From Excoecaria cochinchinensis (Eukaryota > Streptophyta > Magnoliopsida > Malpighiales > Euphorbiaceae), in contig CANTUQ010000050.1 of assembly GCA_947683425.1 (NCBI GenBank), positions 9,726,501 through 9,790,500 of the forward strand: DNA of 64,000 bases, written 5' to 3'. Position numbers and translations under genes: made by a program. Shown here piece after piece: positions 25,648 to 38,685 of this stretch (positions are counted from its first letter, which is position 1; the number at the start of each line of letters is the position of its first letter). The notes under the pieces are model-generated. The model had not been told where the DNA came from and ran no database searches. It saw only the letters and a list, made by a program, of their open reading frames with translations.

Positions 25648-28600
25648 CAGGATCCTTATTTATTTATTTATTAATACTCACTTCTTTTTAGCATTTGCCT
25701 ACTCTATACCTACTTAAAATATTTAGTGTTTTGACAGTATAGCACAAAACTGTACATTTTCTAATATTTTATACATGTATATCTGTCAACACGTAACTCT
25801 ATATCAAGTTTCATACATAATGCCTCTTAAAGCTTTTATATACTTATCAATTTCTTATAATTCGGTTCGGACTTGGAATGATATTCCAAACTTTCTACGT
25901 ATCCCCAAATTTGGGAATACCACGTAGTTCTACATGTTTTAATACAGTGTAAAAAGTCATTTATATACAGTCAAATTAATACATGCCATAATACTAATTA
26001 TCTTGTCACTTAATAAGTTAACATAATTATATACATAATATAATCAATATGAGAATACAATTTGTTATACTAAAGTTTATTTTAAGCAAAATTAAGAATT
26101 TATTTAATATTCCATCATAGGTTCATCACCATATCTGATGGATAAATTCTATACTGATGTAAATAACAATGCATTATAATTGATTTAAGATTCACCATAA
26201 CCATATTATTTAGCAAATTCTTAGTCCGCACATAAAATCAATTACTATGCATTCAATACACTTACAATTTATAACTCTTTAAAACCATATAATCAAGCAT
26301 GCCTTATTTTACTTAATTATTTGTTATAGTTATTGTCCAAAGTAATCCGATGGAACACATCGATGGAATACACGGCACTATGGATTGAAGTGGCAAATAC
26401 CGGGCACTATACTTCAATCCTAGTTTGCAGGTTCTCAATAACCTACAATACAAATCAATAGTATCCAAATACATCCCCCATCATATTAATCAAATTTCCA
26501 TCCTGTACTCCGTATAAAAGTGTTCAAAATCCATCTGACACTCCAAACAATACTCAAAATCCATCTGACACTCCAAATAATACTCAAAATCCATCCAACA
26601 CTCCAAATAAATTACATCTCTATGGCTGGCCAATTATATCCAACCCATATTTCCTATCGTTTACTAAGGGCATTACTAGACTTTTCAATCATACTATGAT
26701 ATTTATAACATCATAAACACATATTTTCACATTAAATAAATCTCAAGTTTCATTATTATATTCTGTCTTGCAGCACAATATTAAATTCCTCAATTATTTT
26801 AAATCAGGTTTGTCATCATATCCTCAACTTCACCACAAATTCCCTTGTTAAATATCATTTTTGCCTTTTTTTATCATTTTCCAACCTCAATTTATCATTG
26901 GATACATCGTCAGTCACTTTATTCAGATTATACACATAAATTCATAATCATACTCACTTTTAAATAACTTGCATATTTAAACAATTGATTATACATATAT
27001 TGAATATCTCTTAGTTTAATATTCACTCAATTATAATATTTCATTTTATATGCATCCATTGAAGTTTTCATTTATAACCCCTCCATTCGCTTCTTGATCA
27101 ATCATTAAGTATTAATATCAAAGAATCACATGACAAATAATAATGACATGGCATTAATTCACTTTATTGGTAGAATCCTAGATAGTATCACCTAGCAAGC
27201 AAACCAATTCCTTCTGTAGTAAAACACAAATTCAATAAAACAACCATTATTATTTCACCAACTAAGGTAGTAATTCACCTATCTTACACTTTTAAAACTT
27301 CATCAATACAAACAATAACTAATTTTCTTAATCAAGTAAGAGCATACTAAAGATCCAATTCCATTGTCATAATGTTTCATATGTAAATGTTTTATTAAGT
27401 TGAGCATCTCAACTCACAAATAATTGACAATTAAACATTATATCATGATCCAATTCTTCATTTAATTTTCATGAATTATTACTTTATTTTCATTTTAATT
27501 AGTTTACTTTCCAACAACTAAACTTTCATACTTTAAAGCAACATAAACAAATTAATCTAACAAGGTATTGTTAACACCCCCCCCCCCCCCCCTCCCCCTT
27601 TGATTCTCCTAACAATTCTTTCACTTATTTCTAGCCAATTCATACACTAACTAGCACAAATTTCCTATTTGGCTAAACCTGAAACATTAATATATATTCA
27701 CTCCTTTAAGTAGCAATTCAAATATTTTCTAATAACAAGCGCAAACACTTCAAAATTTTATGATTTTCTCCTATTTAACACATTTCTCTTAAAGAAATCA
27801 ACACATCACAGGATCTAACATCTCCCTAATGTAATCATTTACTTAAAAAAATACGGAAAGGTAATTTTGGTAGTGCATTTACCATTTTTCTGTCATTTTG
27901 GTCCACTTTACCGGTCACCGGAGATCCGTCGGAGACTCGTCGGAACTTTGCTAGAGCTCCACCGGAGGCACCACCACTGTCGAAATCAGCGTCGAAAGGT
28001 GTCAGGTTCCTCACCATCGATCTCCCTTTTTTCGGAGACTGGGGATGATTAATCAGCACCGAAAGGTTTGTCTGGTCACTGGGAGTGGAGCGGTAGTATT
28101 TGCGCCGCCAACGGATGCCGGAGTTGGCTGAAACGGGGGAAAGAGGCTTCAATTTCTCTCCTAGAAGCGAGAAGAAACGATGCCGGGGATGGAAGAGGAA
28201 TCAGTCGGTCTTGTCGGCACTGCAGTCGCCGTCGGTTTGCCGCCGTTGGTCATCGCCAGTCCCCCCTCCTTTCTTCGTGCTCCACCGGTCTCGGTCTCTC
28301 TCTCCCTCTCTTTCTTTCTTCCTCCCTCTCCCAATTCCATGTTCTTCCCCCTTTTTCTGATTCTCCTTTCTTCTTTTTTTTTTTCTCTTTTGTTTTTTCT
28401 AATTTGGTCTAGATAAATCTAGACTCTTTAAGATATTTTTGTATTGCTAATATTTATATTATTTATTTAGTTATTTATGTACTTATTTATTTATTTATTT
28501 CTATGTAATTTCATACACTTAATTTATTTGTATATTTTTCTTTAACAAAAAAAAATTTATTCATATATTTTTATCAATTTAGTCTAATTATTTACTGTGT

Positions 28601-28721
28601 ATATAATTCACTAAACTTTGAAATATTAATTCAAAGACCCTAAAATAATAACACATATTTCCTTAATAAATTTCAGTTTTAAAATTATGAATTTACCCGA
28701 CTCAAAATTTGGGATGTTACA
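25648..28721 (-). mobile_element. Probable LTR of a chromovirus-like (Tekay-type) gypsy element; left end not located
   Basis: The minus strand from 28721 begins TGTAACATCCCAAATTTTGA, a start common in plant Tekay-type LTRs. A GC-rich stretch at 27890-28270 with repeated CCGGAG/GTCGGA motifs and a CT-rich run at about 28290-28390 resemble the transcribed R/U5 part of such LTRs. Palindromic blocks at 25898-25930 (TACGTATCCCC, GGGAATACCACGTA) and 26340-26440 also fit. No pol domain is visible, so it may be a solo LTR. A 31-bp unit (CAAAATCCATCTGACACTCC) is repeated about three times at 26527-26610. The other end and the target duplication were not found. Confidence 0.45.
27577..27592. repeat. 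C16 homopolymer
   Basis: Sixteen C, then T, then five more C. It lies inside the probable LTR. Confidence 0.95.
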
Positions 28722-28726
28722 AACAT

Positions 28727-29790
28727 GATAATTATAAAAATAATTTCTTTAGGTAACGTCACAAAAATAAATTTTACAATTGAAATTAAAATTTAAAAAT
28801 TTAAAAATTTAAAAATACATTTTCATTGTAAAATAAAATAAATAAATAATAAATAATATATTGATATTTGATAATTAATAGATTGTTTAAATTTGTTTTT
28901 TATATACCATATTTTTAATTTTTTATAATAATTATATTTAAAAAAATATAAAAACTCCGAGTCAATCCGGTCCAACAAGTTGACTTCTGACTTAGTTGGC
29001 AGACAGAGTCGATGTTCGGTCCGATTTTAAAAACATTGATATACAGTACAATAAAATTTATAAATTTATAAATTTTCGTATTATTTTAAAAATTTGAATA
29101 TTTTAAAAATTAAGTATTATTATTATCTTGAAAATTCTGGACAATTCGATATAGTTCTTATAAAATTCGATACAGTTCTTATAAAATTTGATACAGTTTG
29201 GTTCGATTTTTTTAGTACAAAATAATACAATACAATATAATCCGGTACCTTGGATAATTTAATATTTTTAAAAATTTGTAAAATAAATATACACAATAAT
29301 AAATAGAAATACAATTAAAATATCTTAATAAGTGCAATTAAAATTTAAGTGAAAGTTCAAAATTTAAAAATTAACATTTGACAGTTTTTCTTTGCATTAT
29401 ATTTGCACTTATTTGAGGATCTTAAGAAATATCTAAAAAAATAACCAAAAAAATTAAATAATTAGAACACAAAAAAATCTAAATATTAAATACACAATTT
29501 ACGAATTTAAGTGAATATAATAATTATCTAACTCAAACTTTTCAAGTTCTCCAGTTAATACCTCTGAAGCTAAAAATGCAGCTGATCTCAATTGATTTTG
29601 GTAACATATAAAAATTTTGACTGCAATCAAGTTTAAAGAACTTTTAAAAACTATCAATTTCTTAAATTCAATTTTTAATTTCCTCCTAAAATTCAAAATA
29701 AAAAATATCTTCGCCTAAAAATTTTTAAATTTAATTCTTAATTCACTCTAAAAGATTTTAATTTTTTTTTATCATTTTTAAATGCACAAC
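28727..29790. other. AT-rich DNA without a gene
   Basis: Short tandem units of about 22 bp (TTCTTATAAAATTCGATACAG) occur three times near 29145-29205. No gene or bounded element seen. Confidence 0.5.
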
Positions 29791-29791
29791 T

Positions 29792-30140
29792 AAAATTTCA
29801 TTATGTATAATAATTATATTTAATTACATTATAATTTACATATTCATATACGTATTGAGCTAAAAATAAATTAATACTATTTGAGTGACACTTAATATAA
29901 ATGAAATTAATTGATAAGATTATTATATAGTCATATAATTACACCAATTGGTAAAATTTCATTATATTTAATTACATTATTAATTTATAACTCAATTACT
30001 CATATACATATTGTACCAAAATAGATAAATATTAGTTAAGTGATATTAAAAGTAAATAAAATTAATTGGTAATGTAACTATATATTCATATAATTACATG
30101 AATTAGTAAATTTCATTATATATAATATTTATATATAATT
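29792..30140. repeat. Tandem repeat of about 165 bp, two copies plus a fragment
   Basis: Each unit starts AAATTTCATTAT, passes through TTAATTACATTAT-type and CATATACATATTG-type blocks and AAATTAATTG, and ends CATATAATTACA(CC/TG)AATT. Units start near 29792, 29957 and 30109. Divergence between copies is moderate. Confidence 0.6.
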
Positions 30141-30169
30141 ATATTATACCAAGTTGATGAGCAGGTCAA

Positions 30170-30608
30170 AACTAACGCACATTGAATCGGCATGAAAGTC
30201 ACGGTTATGATCGAATTGTGATTAATGTACATTGAGTCGGCATAAAAACCATGATTGATGATTTAGATCATAGTTAACGCACATTGAGTCGGCATGAAAG
30301 TCATGGTGTGATCGAATCGTGATTAACACACATTGAGTCAGCATGGAAATCGCGTTCGGTAAAGGTGTGATCATCGCACACTAAGTCGGCATGAAGACCA
30401 CAGTGGATGATTAGACTGATTGTGATTGTCGTACATTGGGTCAGCACAAAGAATCACAACTGAGGCTGATTTTAATCATCGCACATTGAGTCGGCATGAA
30501 GAATCACAACTCAGGCTAATTATGATCATCGCACATTGAATCAGCACGAAGAATCACAAATGAGTTTGATTGTGAATGTTGCACATTGAATCGGCATGAA
30601 GAATCACA
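30170..30608. repeat. Diverged minisatellite, about eight copies of a 50-60 bp unit
   Basis: Each unit holds CGCACATTGAGTCGGCATGA or a close variant, followed by AAGAATCACAACTGAG-type sequence and GATTGTGATCATCG. The later copies (from about 30440) are more alike than the first. Arrays like this are frequent in the 3' non-coding part of Tat-type retrotransposons, but I could not tie this one to a bounded element. Confidence 0.7.
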
Positions 30609-31237
30609 AAATGAATTTATTGAAGAGACCTTATTCTTGTCAAGTAATAGAGTCCTTGTCAATGCAAAGACTTTTGTTAATTTGTTGTGTCAAAGCATAA
30701 ATTCATTGTCATTTTCATTATATCTGGGATCTTGTTATTTATTTTAGATTCTTTATTTATTCTTTATTCTTTTTATGCTTTTATAATTATTTTACATTCT
30801 CATTTTTATTTACTTTTATCGCTTTATTTTTTTTACCCATTATATACTTTCAAAATAAAATTCGAATGAAATGTAACTAAACAATGAAAAGTTTGTACAT
30901 CAAAAAATATCTATAAATCTCTCGAACATGCACTACAAAGGAGAATAATCAGATGGCTCGCCTGGGTCCTTATCGCTGTCAAATACATAGATTAGCTAGG
31001 CACTAGACGTTGACGGCCCTGCTTTGGAGGACGACGGCCTGACTCTAGAGGAAGAGGGCTGGTCTTTAAAGGTTGACGGCCTGACTCTGGAGGCTGACAA
31101 ATGATGAGTAACATCCACTAGTGGAGATTGAGGCACTGCTAGAGGTTCTGCTTATAGAGGATGCTGGAATTGAATTCGGGCATGCCTATCTAGAAAAGGC
31201 TGTGCACAGGTCCTCAAGAAATCCATGAACTTACTAA
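30609..31237. other. Stretch between minisatellite and retroelement frame
   Basis: An AT-rich part is followed from about 30940 by sequence with GACGGCC repeats (GTTGACGGCCCTG, GACGACGGCCTGACTC, GTTGACGGCCTGACTC). It may be the degenerate 3' end of the retroelement frame that follows on the minus strand. Nothing firm. Confidence 0.3.
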
Positions 31238-32818
31238 CTACTCTCGCCGGCATTGAGAAAGCTCGTGTTTGATCTGAGCTCTGGTGTCTGAGGCATCCCT
31301 AATCTGAGTAAGTTGGTCCTCTATCTCCTCACGTAGCTCCCTCACAGTCCCTAATATGTCGGGAATAGCGGCCTCTAAAACCTCAACTGGAAATCTTAGG
31401 GACGTAACGGACTCATCAATAAGCTGAATGGCCTCGTTGATTTTTTGAGCTGCAGCTGCCTGTGAGGCGCTCAGAACCTGCCTCAAACTTTCTATGATCT
31501 GCTCCTGTCTATCCAGATGCTCATCTAATGCCCTAGCCATCTCTTCCATATGCCAGTCCATGGCAGCAAGAGCAGCAGTCATAGTTGAGATGATCTCCTG
31601 CGTCACAAATGGAGAAGGCACCTGCGTGCTAGCCTGGGCTGGCTTCGCTTGGGGCTCTAGTGGTGGAGGAATGGTGTATGTAGATGCCCTCGAGTGTCCA
31701 GGTCGGCTATACGGGTGAAATCTCCTCTTAGCCCGAGTATTAATCCGCTGAACTGGTAGTGGATGAGGAATAAGGTTTGGCACCTCTAGATGACCTGCTG
31801 GGAAGCCGAAGTGTGGAGCATATCATCCATATCTATGCCCAAGCCTTGATCTTGGGAAGTACAAGGCTGCTCCTCATCCGGATGGGGCTGCTGTGGCTGC
31901 TCCTTCTCTAGCTGGAGCTATTCCCTTGGGATCTTATTTGCCGGCTTGAGTGGAGGCAAATGAAAGAATCGCCAAGTCTCCACTTCTGCGAGCAATCTTT
32001 ACACACCAATGCGGTCAGGTATCTAAGCTACCATCCCTATAGTCTGGGCTGCAGCCAAGTCTATAAAAATGTCCTCGTCCACTGGCGGTCCAAAGTCAAG
32101 CTCAATCCTCAGATGTAGTAGTAATCGAGTAATCACTCCTCTGGCACATATAAAAGGGGCGGACCCACGAGCTAGCCTAACCAAGTTAGCCACGATCTCG
32201 TGGTTAATGTTTAGACATCGCCCTGTCACCATGGCCCACATACTCTAAATTTTTACGGAGTTGACCGACCCGGGGTTCCCTGTTCGACCCAGGTATGAAC
32301 TAGATAGCATGCAGTGGATATACCTGAGAGCTTGTGAATAGAGTATGATGATCTTCGCCATATCATGGTCATATGGAGCCCTAGGTAGTGTAATAGACTC
32401 CCAGTGGTGCATCCTGACTGCCCTCTCTGGTGTTGTAACATCCACCCCAGATGGGAGTCCTAGCACCTGTGCGAATACCTGGCGGGTAATGCTGAAGTGG
32501 TGTACCCTGACTTAGAACTAGATAATCCTCTGTATCTAGTCTCTGGAACCCTCCATACTGTAGTGTGGCTAGGAACTCCCTGCAAAATCTCTAGGTAAGT
32601 CCAAAATGACGGCCTGAATAACGCGGTCCACCCAATCGCCTCTAATAATGCGTCAACCTCCTTTAGCATCCCCATATGCCGGAGGAAAGGTCTAGAGACA
32701 TATCTACTAGAGTAAAACTGGGCCCCCACAAGAGCCTTGAATCTTTGCCTCTGATTCGGGCTCATCCCAATGGGAGCTTGAGGCTTTAGGTGCTCCTGAG
32801 GAATGTTTCATCTCGGAG
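31238..32818 (-). pseudogene. Broken retroelement reading frame, resembling the putative plant transposon protein domain
   Basis: Four minus-strand pieces in different frames follow one another: 32765-32460, 32466-32245, 32241-32023 and 31783-31238. The middle part (ITLPRAPYDHDMAKIIILYS, MWAMVTGRCLNINHEIVANL, PFICARGVITRLLLHL) has the layout of the plant retrotransposon domain found in gypsy-derived proteins (Transposase_32-like). The last part is proline-rich and then helical (LIDESVTSLRFPVEVLEAAI), probably a coiled coil. The likely original start at 32817 is followed after four codons by TGA. Stops and frame changes make it inactive. Family assignment is from memory of the pattern and is moderate. 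Confidence 0.5.
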
Positions 32819-33152
32819 GCATCCTGAAAAAGATCATAAGTTAGTTTTGCCTTAAAAATTGCATTAATCATATGATAACTAAATAAAATTTACATTTTAT
32901 TATTTTTTCGAAATTTCGACAGCATCCTAGCTAGGATGTGCCTAACCAAAAAAAATTTAAGTATCATCCAAGCAAGGATGTGGCCAACTTCCTGTATAAA
33001 AAATAATTAACAGGCCTCAGGCCCAACAACAATTCATAATAAATTTGCTGGTACTTTTAACTCACATATTTCATGAAGGGAAATGTTAATATTAATAAAG
33101 TTTTATTATTAGCAGTCTGCATATTTCTCATTTCTTTTTTCTTTAATTATTA

Positions 33153-34015
33153 TATATATATATACATTTTGTGTACTGCCAGCGTCTAACAATATAACCG
33201 AAATGCAAAATTTTTTCTAATATGTAACATAAATTTACTGATATTGTAGACAAAAATAGTGTAAAATTTTACCTACATTTCAGAGCATGCATAACTAAGT
33301 GTGTCTAAAACATAATTTAAACAAAAAGAAATTAAGAAGAAGAAGAAAATATAATAGACACTAACCAGGCAGTTGATGAATAAATCTGAAAAAAACACAA
33401 AAAATGGCCAAAAAAGTGAATAGAAGCGTTGGTTGGTGAAGGAAGAAGAGAAGGAGAAAAGAAAGAAAAGAGAAGAAAGTGATAGGTTAGGCGGCGAAGA
33501 GCATTTTTATAGATTTTCTTTACCGATAGGCGAACTGCACCTAGAGCGAGCGACGGGCTAGCCCATAAGCCCATTTGTTGTTATATATATATATACATTT
33601 TGTGTACTGCCAGCGTCTAACAATATAACCGAAATGCAAAATTTTTTCTAATATGTAACATAAATTTACTGATATTGTAGACAAAAATAGTGTAAAATTT
33701 TACCTATATTTCAGAGCATGCATATCTAAGTGTGTCTAAAACATAATTTAAACAAAAAGAAATTAAGAAGAAGAAGAAAATATAATAGACACTAACCAGG
33801 CAGTTGATGAATAAATCTGAAAAAAACACAAAAAATGGCCAAAAAAAGTGAATAGAAGCGTTGGTTGGTGAAGGAAGAAGAGAAGGAGAAAAGAAAGAAA
33901 AGAGAAGAAAGTGATAGGTTAGGCGGCGAAGAGCATTTTTATAGATTTTCTTTACCGATAGGCGAACTGCACCTAGAGCGAGCGACGGGCTAGCCCATAA
34001 GCCCATTTGTTGTTC
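33153..34015 (-). repeat. Tandem duplication of a retroelement promoter and leader, unit about 431 bp
   Basis: Copy 1 (33153-33583) and copy 2 (33584-34015) are almost identical; I see only a handful of differences, including one extra A in a poly-A run. On the minus strand each contains TATAAAAA (33511-33504 and 33943-33936), then a CT-rich leader, then AAGAAATTAAG-type DNA. The broken retroelement frame lies just downstream on the same strand. The unit looks like the promoter and leader part of an LTR. Confidence 0.75.
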
Positions 34016-34590
34016 CAAATTTCAATTTTTTTTAAAAAAATGCCTAAGACCCTAATTTTGCCTCTAAAACTCGAGACAATATTGACTTTGAAAATTTTGA
34101 GATACTCCCTGAATATTTTATGTCCTAACTTTTATGAGTGATTACATCCATCAAATCTCTTTTCTTACATAAGTTAACATGGTAAAATATGTGTGAATGA
34201 TTTATGCATGCGAAATGTGTGAGTCATGCAGAAAAAATGCAAAGATAAAATTCATCCAAGTGATCTAAGGTTGAGGGACGGGCTGGCCATGACTCTCTTG
34301 AGCCACGCCCGTCGGTCATCTCTTTTCTATAAAAAGGCTTCATTTCCTTGGATTTTGTGCTTCTTCCTCTTTTGGCTTTTACTTAGGGCTCTTTTACTTG
34401 GTATTTTCCCTTCTTCTCTTCCTTTTTTTTACTTTCTTTTCTTAATTTTAATTTTTCCCAAATGTCTCAAAAATGTCAACATCATCCTTTAGTAAAATGT
34501 ATTGACTTTTGGAAGACCCCCAAACTTGAAAAAATTCCATTTTAACCCCTTATTCTAGCCTGAAATTCCTGAGGAGAGTTAAACTTGACA
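34016..34590. other. Unassigned DNA, possibly LTR
   Basis: On the plus strand there is TATAAAAAGG at 34328-34337 followed by a CT-rich leader, and CCCCCAAACTTG near 34518, which on the minus strand is a purine run like a polypurine tract (CAAGTTTGGGGG). This may be the boundary of an LTR of the element to the left or of the decayed Tat element to the right. Ends not resolved. Confidence 0.3.
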
Positions 34591-34599
34591 GAAACTCCT

Positions 34600-35960
34600 T
34601 TTAGTTGCGTTTCGCTTCTGGGATCCCCGATTCCAGGTTTTCAAATTCACCCATCAAGAGTTATGCCCCCTGTCCAAGGAATTTACCGCAATTATTGGCT
34701 CTACGTTTTCACCCAGCACTCTACCCTACATCCCTAGCTGCGGATTGATTTGCGCGAGCGATGTAGCGCGAGTTTTAAGCATTTTACCTTCAGCCGCCAT
34801 TAGGTTGGCGCCTCAAGATGCCACTTTCGCTTTGAAACCACTGATTGAGGCACTGAAAGGCTTTTCTAATGTGCCTACCTATTAGGCCAGTGCTGTTCTG
34901 CTATTCTGCTTATCCAGATACTTAATAGTGACATCTGAGGACTTGATTGGCGATTATCGACTATTTAGCATTGTGGATGGCATACACCGTGGGCTGGCTC
35001 CATTTTCGGTGATCTTGGCTGAGATGATTTTAGGCTTGGATGCAGTCTTTCCTGACCCTACCGCTTTCTTTACGTATGTGTCATTATTTTCAAAATTAAT
35101 GTGTCATTTGTGGAATTTCACACTACCTTTTCTTAGAGGAAAAATCGTCCTTACGAATTTTCACATAACCCTGTGCCTAATTGTTTCCTGAAATGGTCCC
35201 AACCTATTCTAGCGTCTTTTTTTTTATGCATGAAAGTTAAACACCCAATTGGTTTTAAATTCAATGCACAAGGTTTAGAATATCAAAGGCTTAGCACATT
35301 ATTATTGCTAATTATAAAATCAGTCAATGTTCTACATGATATTCTCAATAATAAGCTTGGTGTTCTACGTTTAAGTATTTTTAATTTCTTTGCTTTCCTT
35401 TATCTTTCAGATATAGTTACAAGAGAAACTGAAATTATTATCAGAGCCTCCTCCCAGGGCAATCAGCACCTACTTGCTAAGGCATTTCCTTCCAAGATAG
35501 CAGCTCTACTCCTTTGAATCTCTTAATGAAGGCTTTGCTCGACTGGCTATGGTGACCGATGATGTCATCAACTTTATGTGCCCCTGGCTACCCCTTTCCT
35601 CTGTGACTCAAGAGGGTTCTTCAGGATGCATCACTTTATGTGGACTCCATAAGGCCACCTTCTACATTACCGCCCACTGCGCTCGATAATTCGTGGAGAG
35701 GCAGGACATTGTGAGATGCCCATTATCTTTTTCGGGTGGTGTCTTATCTTCTGCCTTTATTTCTAGGTACCGTGATCTCTGGGCATGACTACCTATAAGG
35801 ACATTCATCCTGTGAAGTGAGGATTGTGACTTCACTACCGCAACTGCATATAAGAGGGGGGTGACTAGCCTTGCGGTTGATAACAGGACTCATCGACTCA
35901 AGCATCTGGCTGGCAAGAGTAGTAGAGGATAGCTATTAGATCACATAAATTCAGTAAAGA
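34600..35960 (+). pseudogene. Antisense extra reading frame of the decayed Tat element (remnant)
   Basis: Plus-strand coding-like pieces lie downstream of the minus-strand integrase. One open piece at 34928-35074 encodes EDLIGDYRLFSIVDGIHRGL and FSVILAEMILGLDAVFPDPT. Upstream (34640-34900) and downstream (35430-35700) stretches also read as degenerate protein in shifting frames with several stops. The intervening 35075-35410 begins GTATGT and ends CTTTCAG, like an intron. Extra frames, sometimes antisense, between pol and the 3' LTR are known in Tat-lineage elements such as Retand and Grande. I cannot name the domain with certainty. Confidence 0.4.
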
Positions 35961-36369
35961 ATAATATTTTTCTTTTCATAAAAGAACTAGATAACAATGA
36001 ACACATGAGTTGAATTATTTCTGTTTTATGTCTCATTGCATAATTGTGTACATTTCAAGATGATTTCATTATACATGATCACCATTTGACATAAATCAAA
36101 AATGCAAAACTACACTTAATTTCAGGATAGATCTTGTAAGCATCAAACTCATGTTTCCAACCAGCCCTCTCGGGTTTTTTTGATTGAATATTTTCTCTCA
36201 AACTCCTAATTTTTGCTTAGGATGCCTTATTTTTCAGTTTTTACCCTGGCGGGGCGCCCAATCTTAGCAAGGATGCCTTCTTTTTGTTTTTGACTCGCGA
36301 GCCATTTATTCTCTCTTTTTTTTTTAATTTTTATTTTTAGTCTTTAGCCATGGAAACTTTTAAACCTGT

Positions 36370-37477
36370 CGACATTCACCAGTTATTTGAACTCGTTTCC
36401 ATCGCTGTTTGTTAGAATCGCTGCTCTCTTTGATAACAACTTTTTTAGCACAAACAAACCTTCCCATGTTGGCTTGAATTTGCCGCGTATATCTGGAACA
36501 CCTGGCCTTATTTGCTTAAAGACTAGATCTCCTTCTTTCAGCGAATGATTTCTAACCTTCTTTCTGAATTATCGGGTAAGTCTTTTCTGATAGATTTGGT
36601 TAGGATAATAAGCCTGCAATCTATCCTTATCTAACAGATTCAACTGTAATAATCGCTGTTGTGTCCATTCAGCCTCTAAAATCTGGTCTTCCACAACTAC
36701 TCTTAAAGATCTTAGCTCTATTTTGACCGGCAATACTGCTTCTGTCTCGTATACCAAAAAAAATGGCATGGCTCATGTAGAAATTCTGACGGTGGTTCTA
36801 TAACCTCAGAGCACAAAAAGGTAGCTTCTCTGCCCAGTTTTTGTAGTTCAGAACCATTTTGGACAAGATCTTTTTGACATTTTTATTAGCTACCTCAATT
36901 GCCTCGTTAGTCTACGGGTGATATGGAGAGGACTTGTGGTGCTCAATGCCATATTTCTAGAGTACTTTCTTAGTTTCGGCCAGGAATTGTACCCTATTAC
37001 TAGACACAATGTGGTGTGGGAGGCCATACCTACATATCAAATTTGGTTCAATGAACCTGGCCATATCTCAGGCATCGCTCTTCTTGAAAGATTCAGCTTG
37101 CCATTTGGTAAAGTAATCAATAGCGACTATAGTGAATTGTGTCCATTAGAGGTTGTAGGGCGTATTTCGCCCATAATATCTATTCCTCAAGCTACAAATG
37201 GCCATAGTGATGTTAAATTGTGTAATTTTGAGACCGGCATATGCCTCAAATATGCATACTGTTGGCACAATTGACATTGCTTCACATAATTTAAACAATC
37301 TGTATCCATTGTGAGACAATAGAATCCTTTTTGTATGATCTTTTTTGCTAAAGTTAGACCGTTTATATGAGCTCCATAGACCCCGGCATGAGTTTCCTCT
37401 ATAACCTTCTTAGCTTCTTTCTTATCTTAGCACTTTAGTTGAATACCATCGGCTTGCCACTTGTATAACACACTGTC
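36370..37477 (-). pseudogene. Retrotransposon integrase, decayed
   Basis: The frame begins right at the target site of the hAT element and continues in the piece beyond it. A zinc-binding N-terminal part is visible (HAGVYGAHINGLTLAKKI, then CQLCQQYA). The catalytic core shows WGIDIMGEI with the first Asp, but the expected second Asp region reads VSSNRVQF, so the Asp is lost. NEAIEVANKNV carries the Glu. The C-terminal FFLVYETEAVLPVKIE block at 36769-36700 is the conserved GKF-side motif of gypsy integrases. Many stops are present. It once inserted cDNA into the host chromosome and is now inactive. Confidence 0.8.
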
Positions 37478-38609
37478 TAGGGGTGTGCAATGGTCGATTC
37501 GGTTCAATAATCGAACCGAATCGAAAAATCGATAATCGAAATATTGGTATTTATGGAAACCAAACCGAACCGAATAACATGTAGTAACCGAACTCGAACC
37601 GATATTTTCGATCGGTTCGGTTAACTGAAAAAATCGAAATTCAAAATTATAATTAAAAAAAAATTGTCTAAAAATTATACAAAATTACAAATAATAAAAC
37701 TAAAATAAAAACATCCAAATTGAAAAAAATACAAGTCCAAATTAATATATAATTCCAAAATAAAAGTCCAAATAAAAATTACAAATCCAAATTAATACTA
37801 CAAAAAAATAATGAATTAGCAACAAAAATTTCCGTCGCTAATTGGGTTATTTCCGACGCTAATGACTTTTAGCGACGCGGCAACTAACAGTCGCTATTTG
37901 CTCCGTCACAAGAAATTTTGCGACTAAAACATAAAACCATCGCTAAAAATAGCGAAAGCAAATTCCGTCGCTAAAAATAAAATTTTCATCGGTAAATAAC
38001 CCCTAAAATTAGTTGCGATAAATATTAAAAAATTATTAGCGACGAAAAATTCGTCGCTAAAAATATTATATTTTTTAATATTATTTTTAATTTAATTTTT
38101 TATTATAATTTTTAATTTAAGTTTTTATTATAATTTTCAATTTAATTTATTATTATTATTATTACATCCAAAATTTATTTTAATTTATTTAAATCGTAAT
38201 TGTACAATATTTTTAATATTACTATTAATTTAAAAAATATGATATCAAAAAAATACATTAACTTGTACAATATTTAAAAAAACACTGTAAAAAACACTAA
38301 TTCAAACTAAATAGTGTTACTTAGAAATATATATAAGTTCACAATAACTTTGTACAATAAGTTTACAATTATTCAAATATAATAAAAGTACATTAAATTG
38401 TACAATACTTAAATTAAAAGTATATGTTCTTGTAATATTTGGCAGCATTCCATTAAATTCCGATACCTATAAGTTACCAATAAAATTTTCAAATTAATAC
38501 ATATCAAAATTAATGAATTAAAAATCAAAATAACAAAAATTGATTCTAGTTCATATATTACAAGGCACCAGCTACACTTTTCTAAATTCCCCTCTTACTT
38601 AATTAACTA

Positions 38610-38611
<2 letters not shown>

Positions 38612-38683
<72 letters not shown>
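38612..38683. repeat. (AT)n microsatellite
   Basis: About 36 AT dinucleotides inside the CACTA element. Confidence 0.95.

Positions 38684-38685
<2 letters not shown>

Noticed and set aside
28068..28416. Overlapping open frames in GC-rich DNA
   Set aside because: Three frames are open at once because the block is GC/CT-rich; it fits the transcribed part of an LTR and shows no protein motif.
33332..34018. Two open frames with the same start of protein (MGLWASPSLALGAV)
   Set aside because: They are the two copies of a duplicated promoter/leader; the translation is low complexity and the TATA box falls inside.
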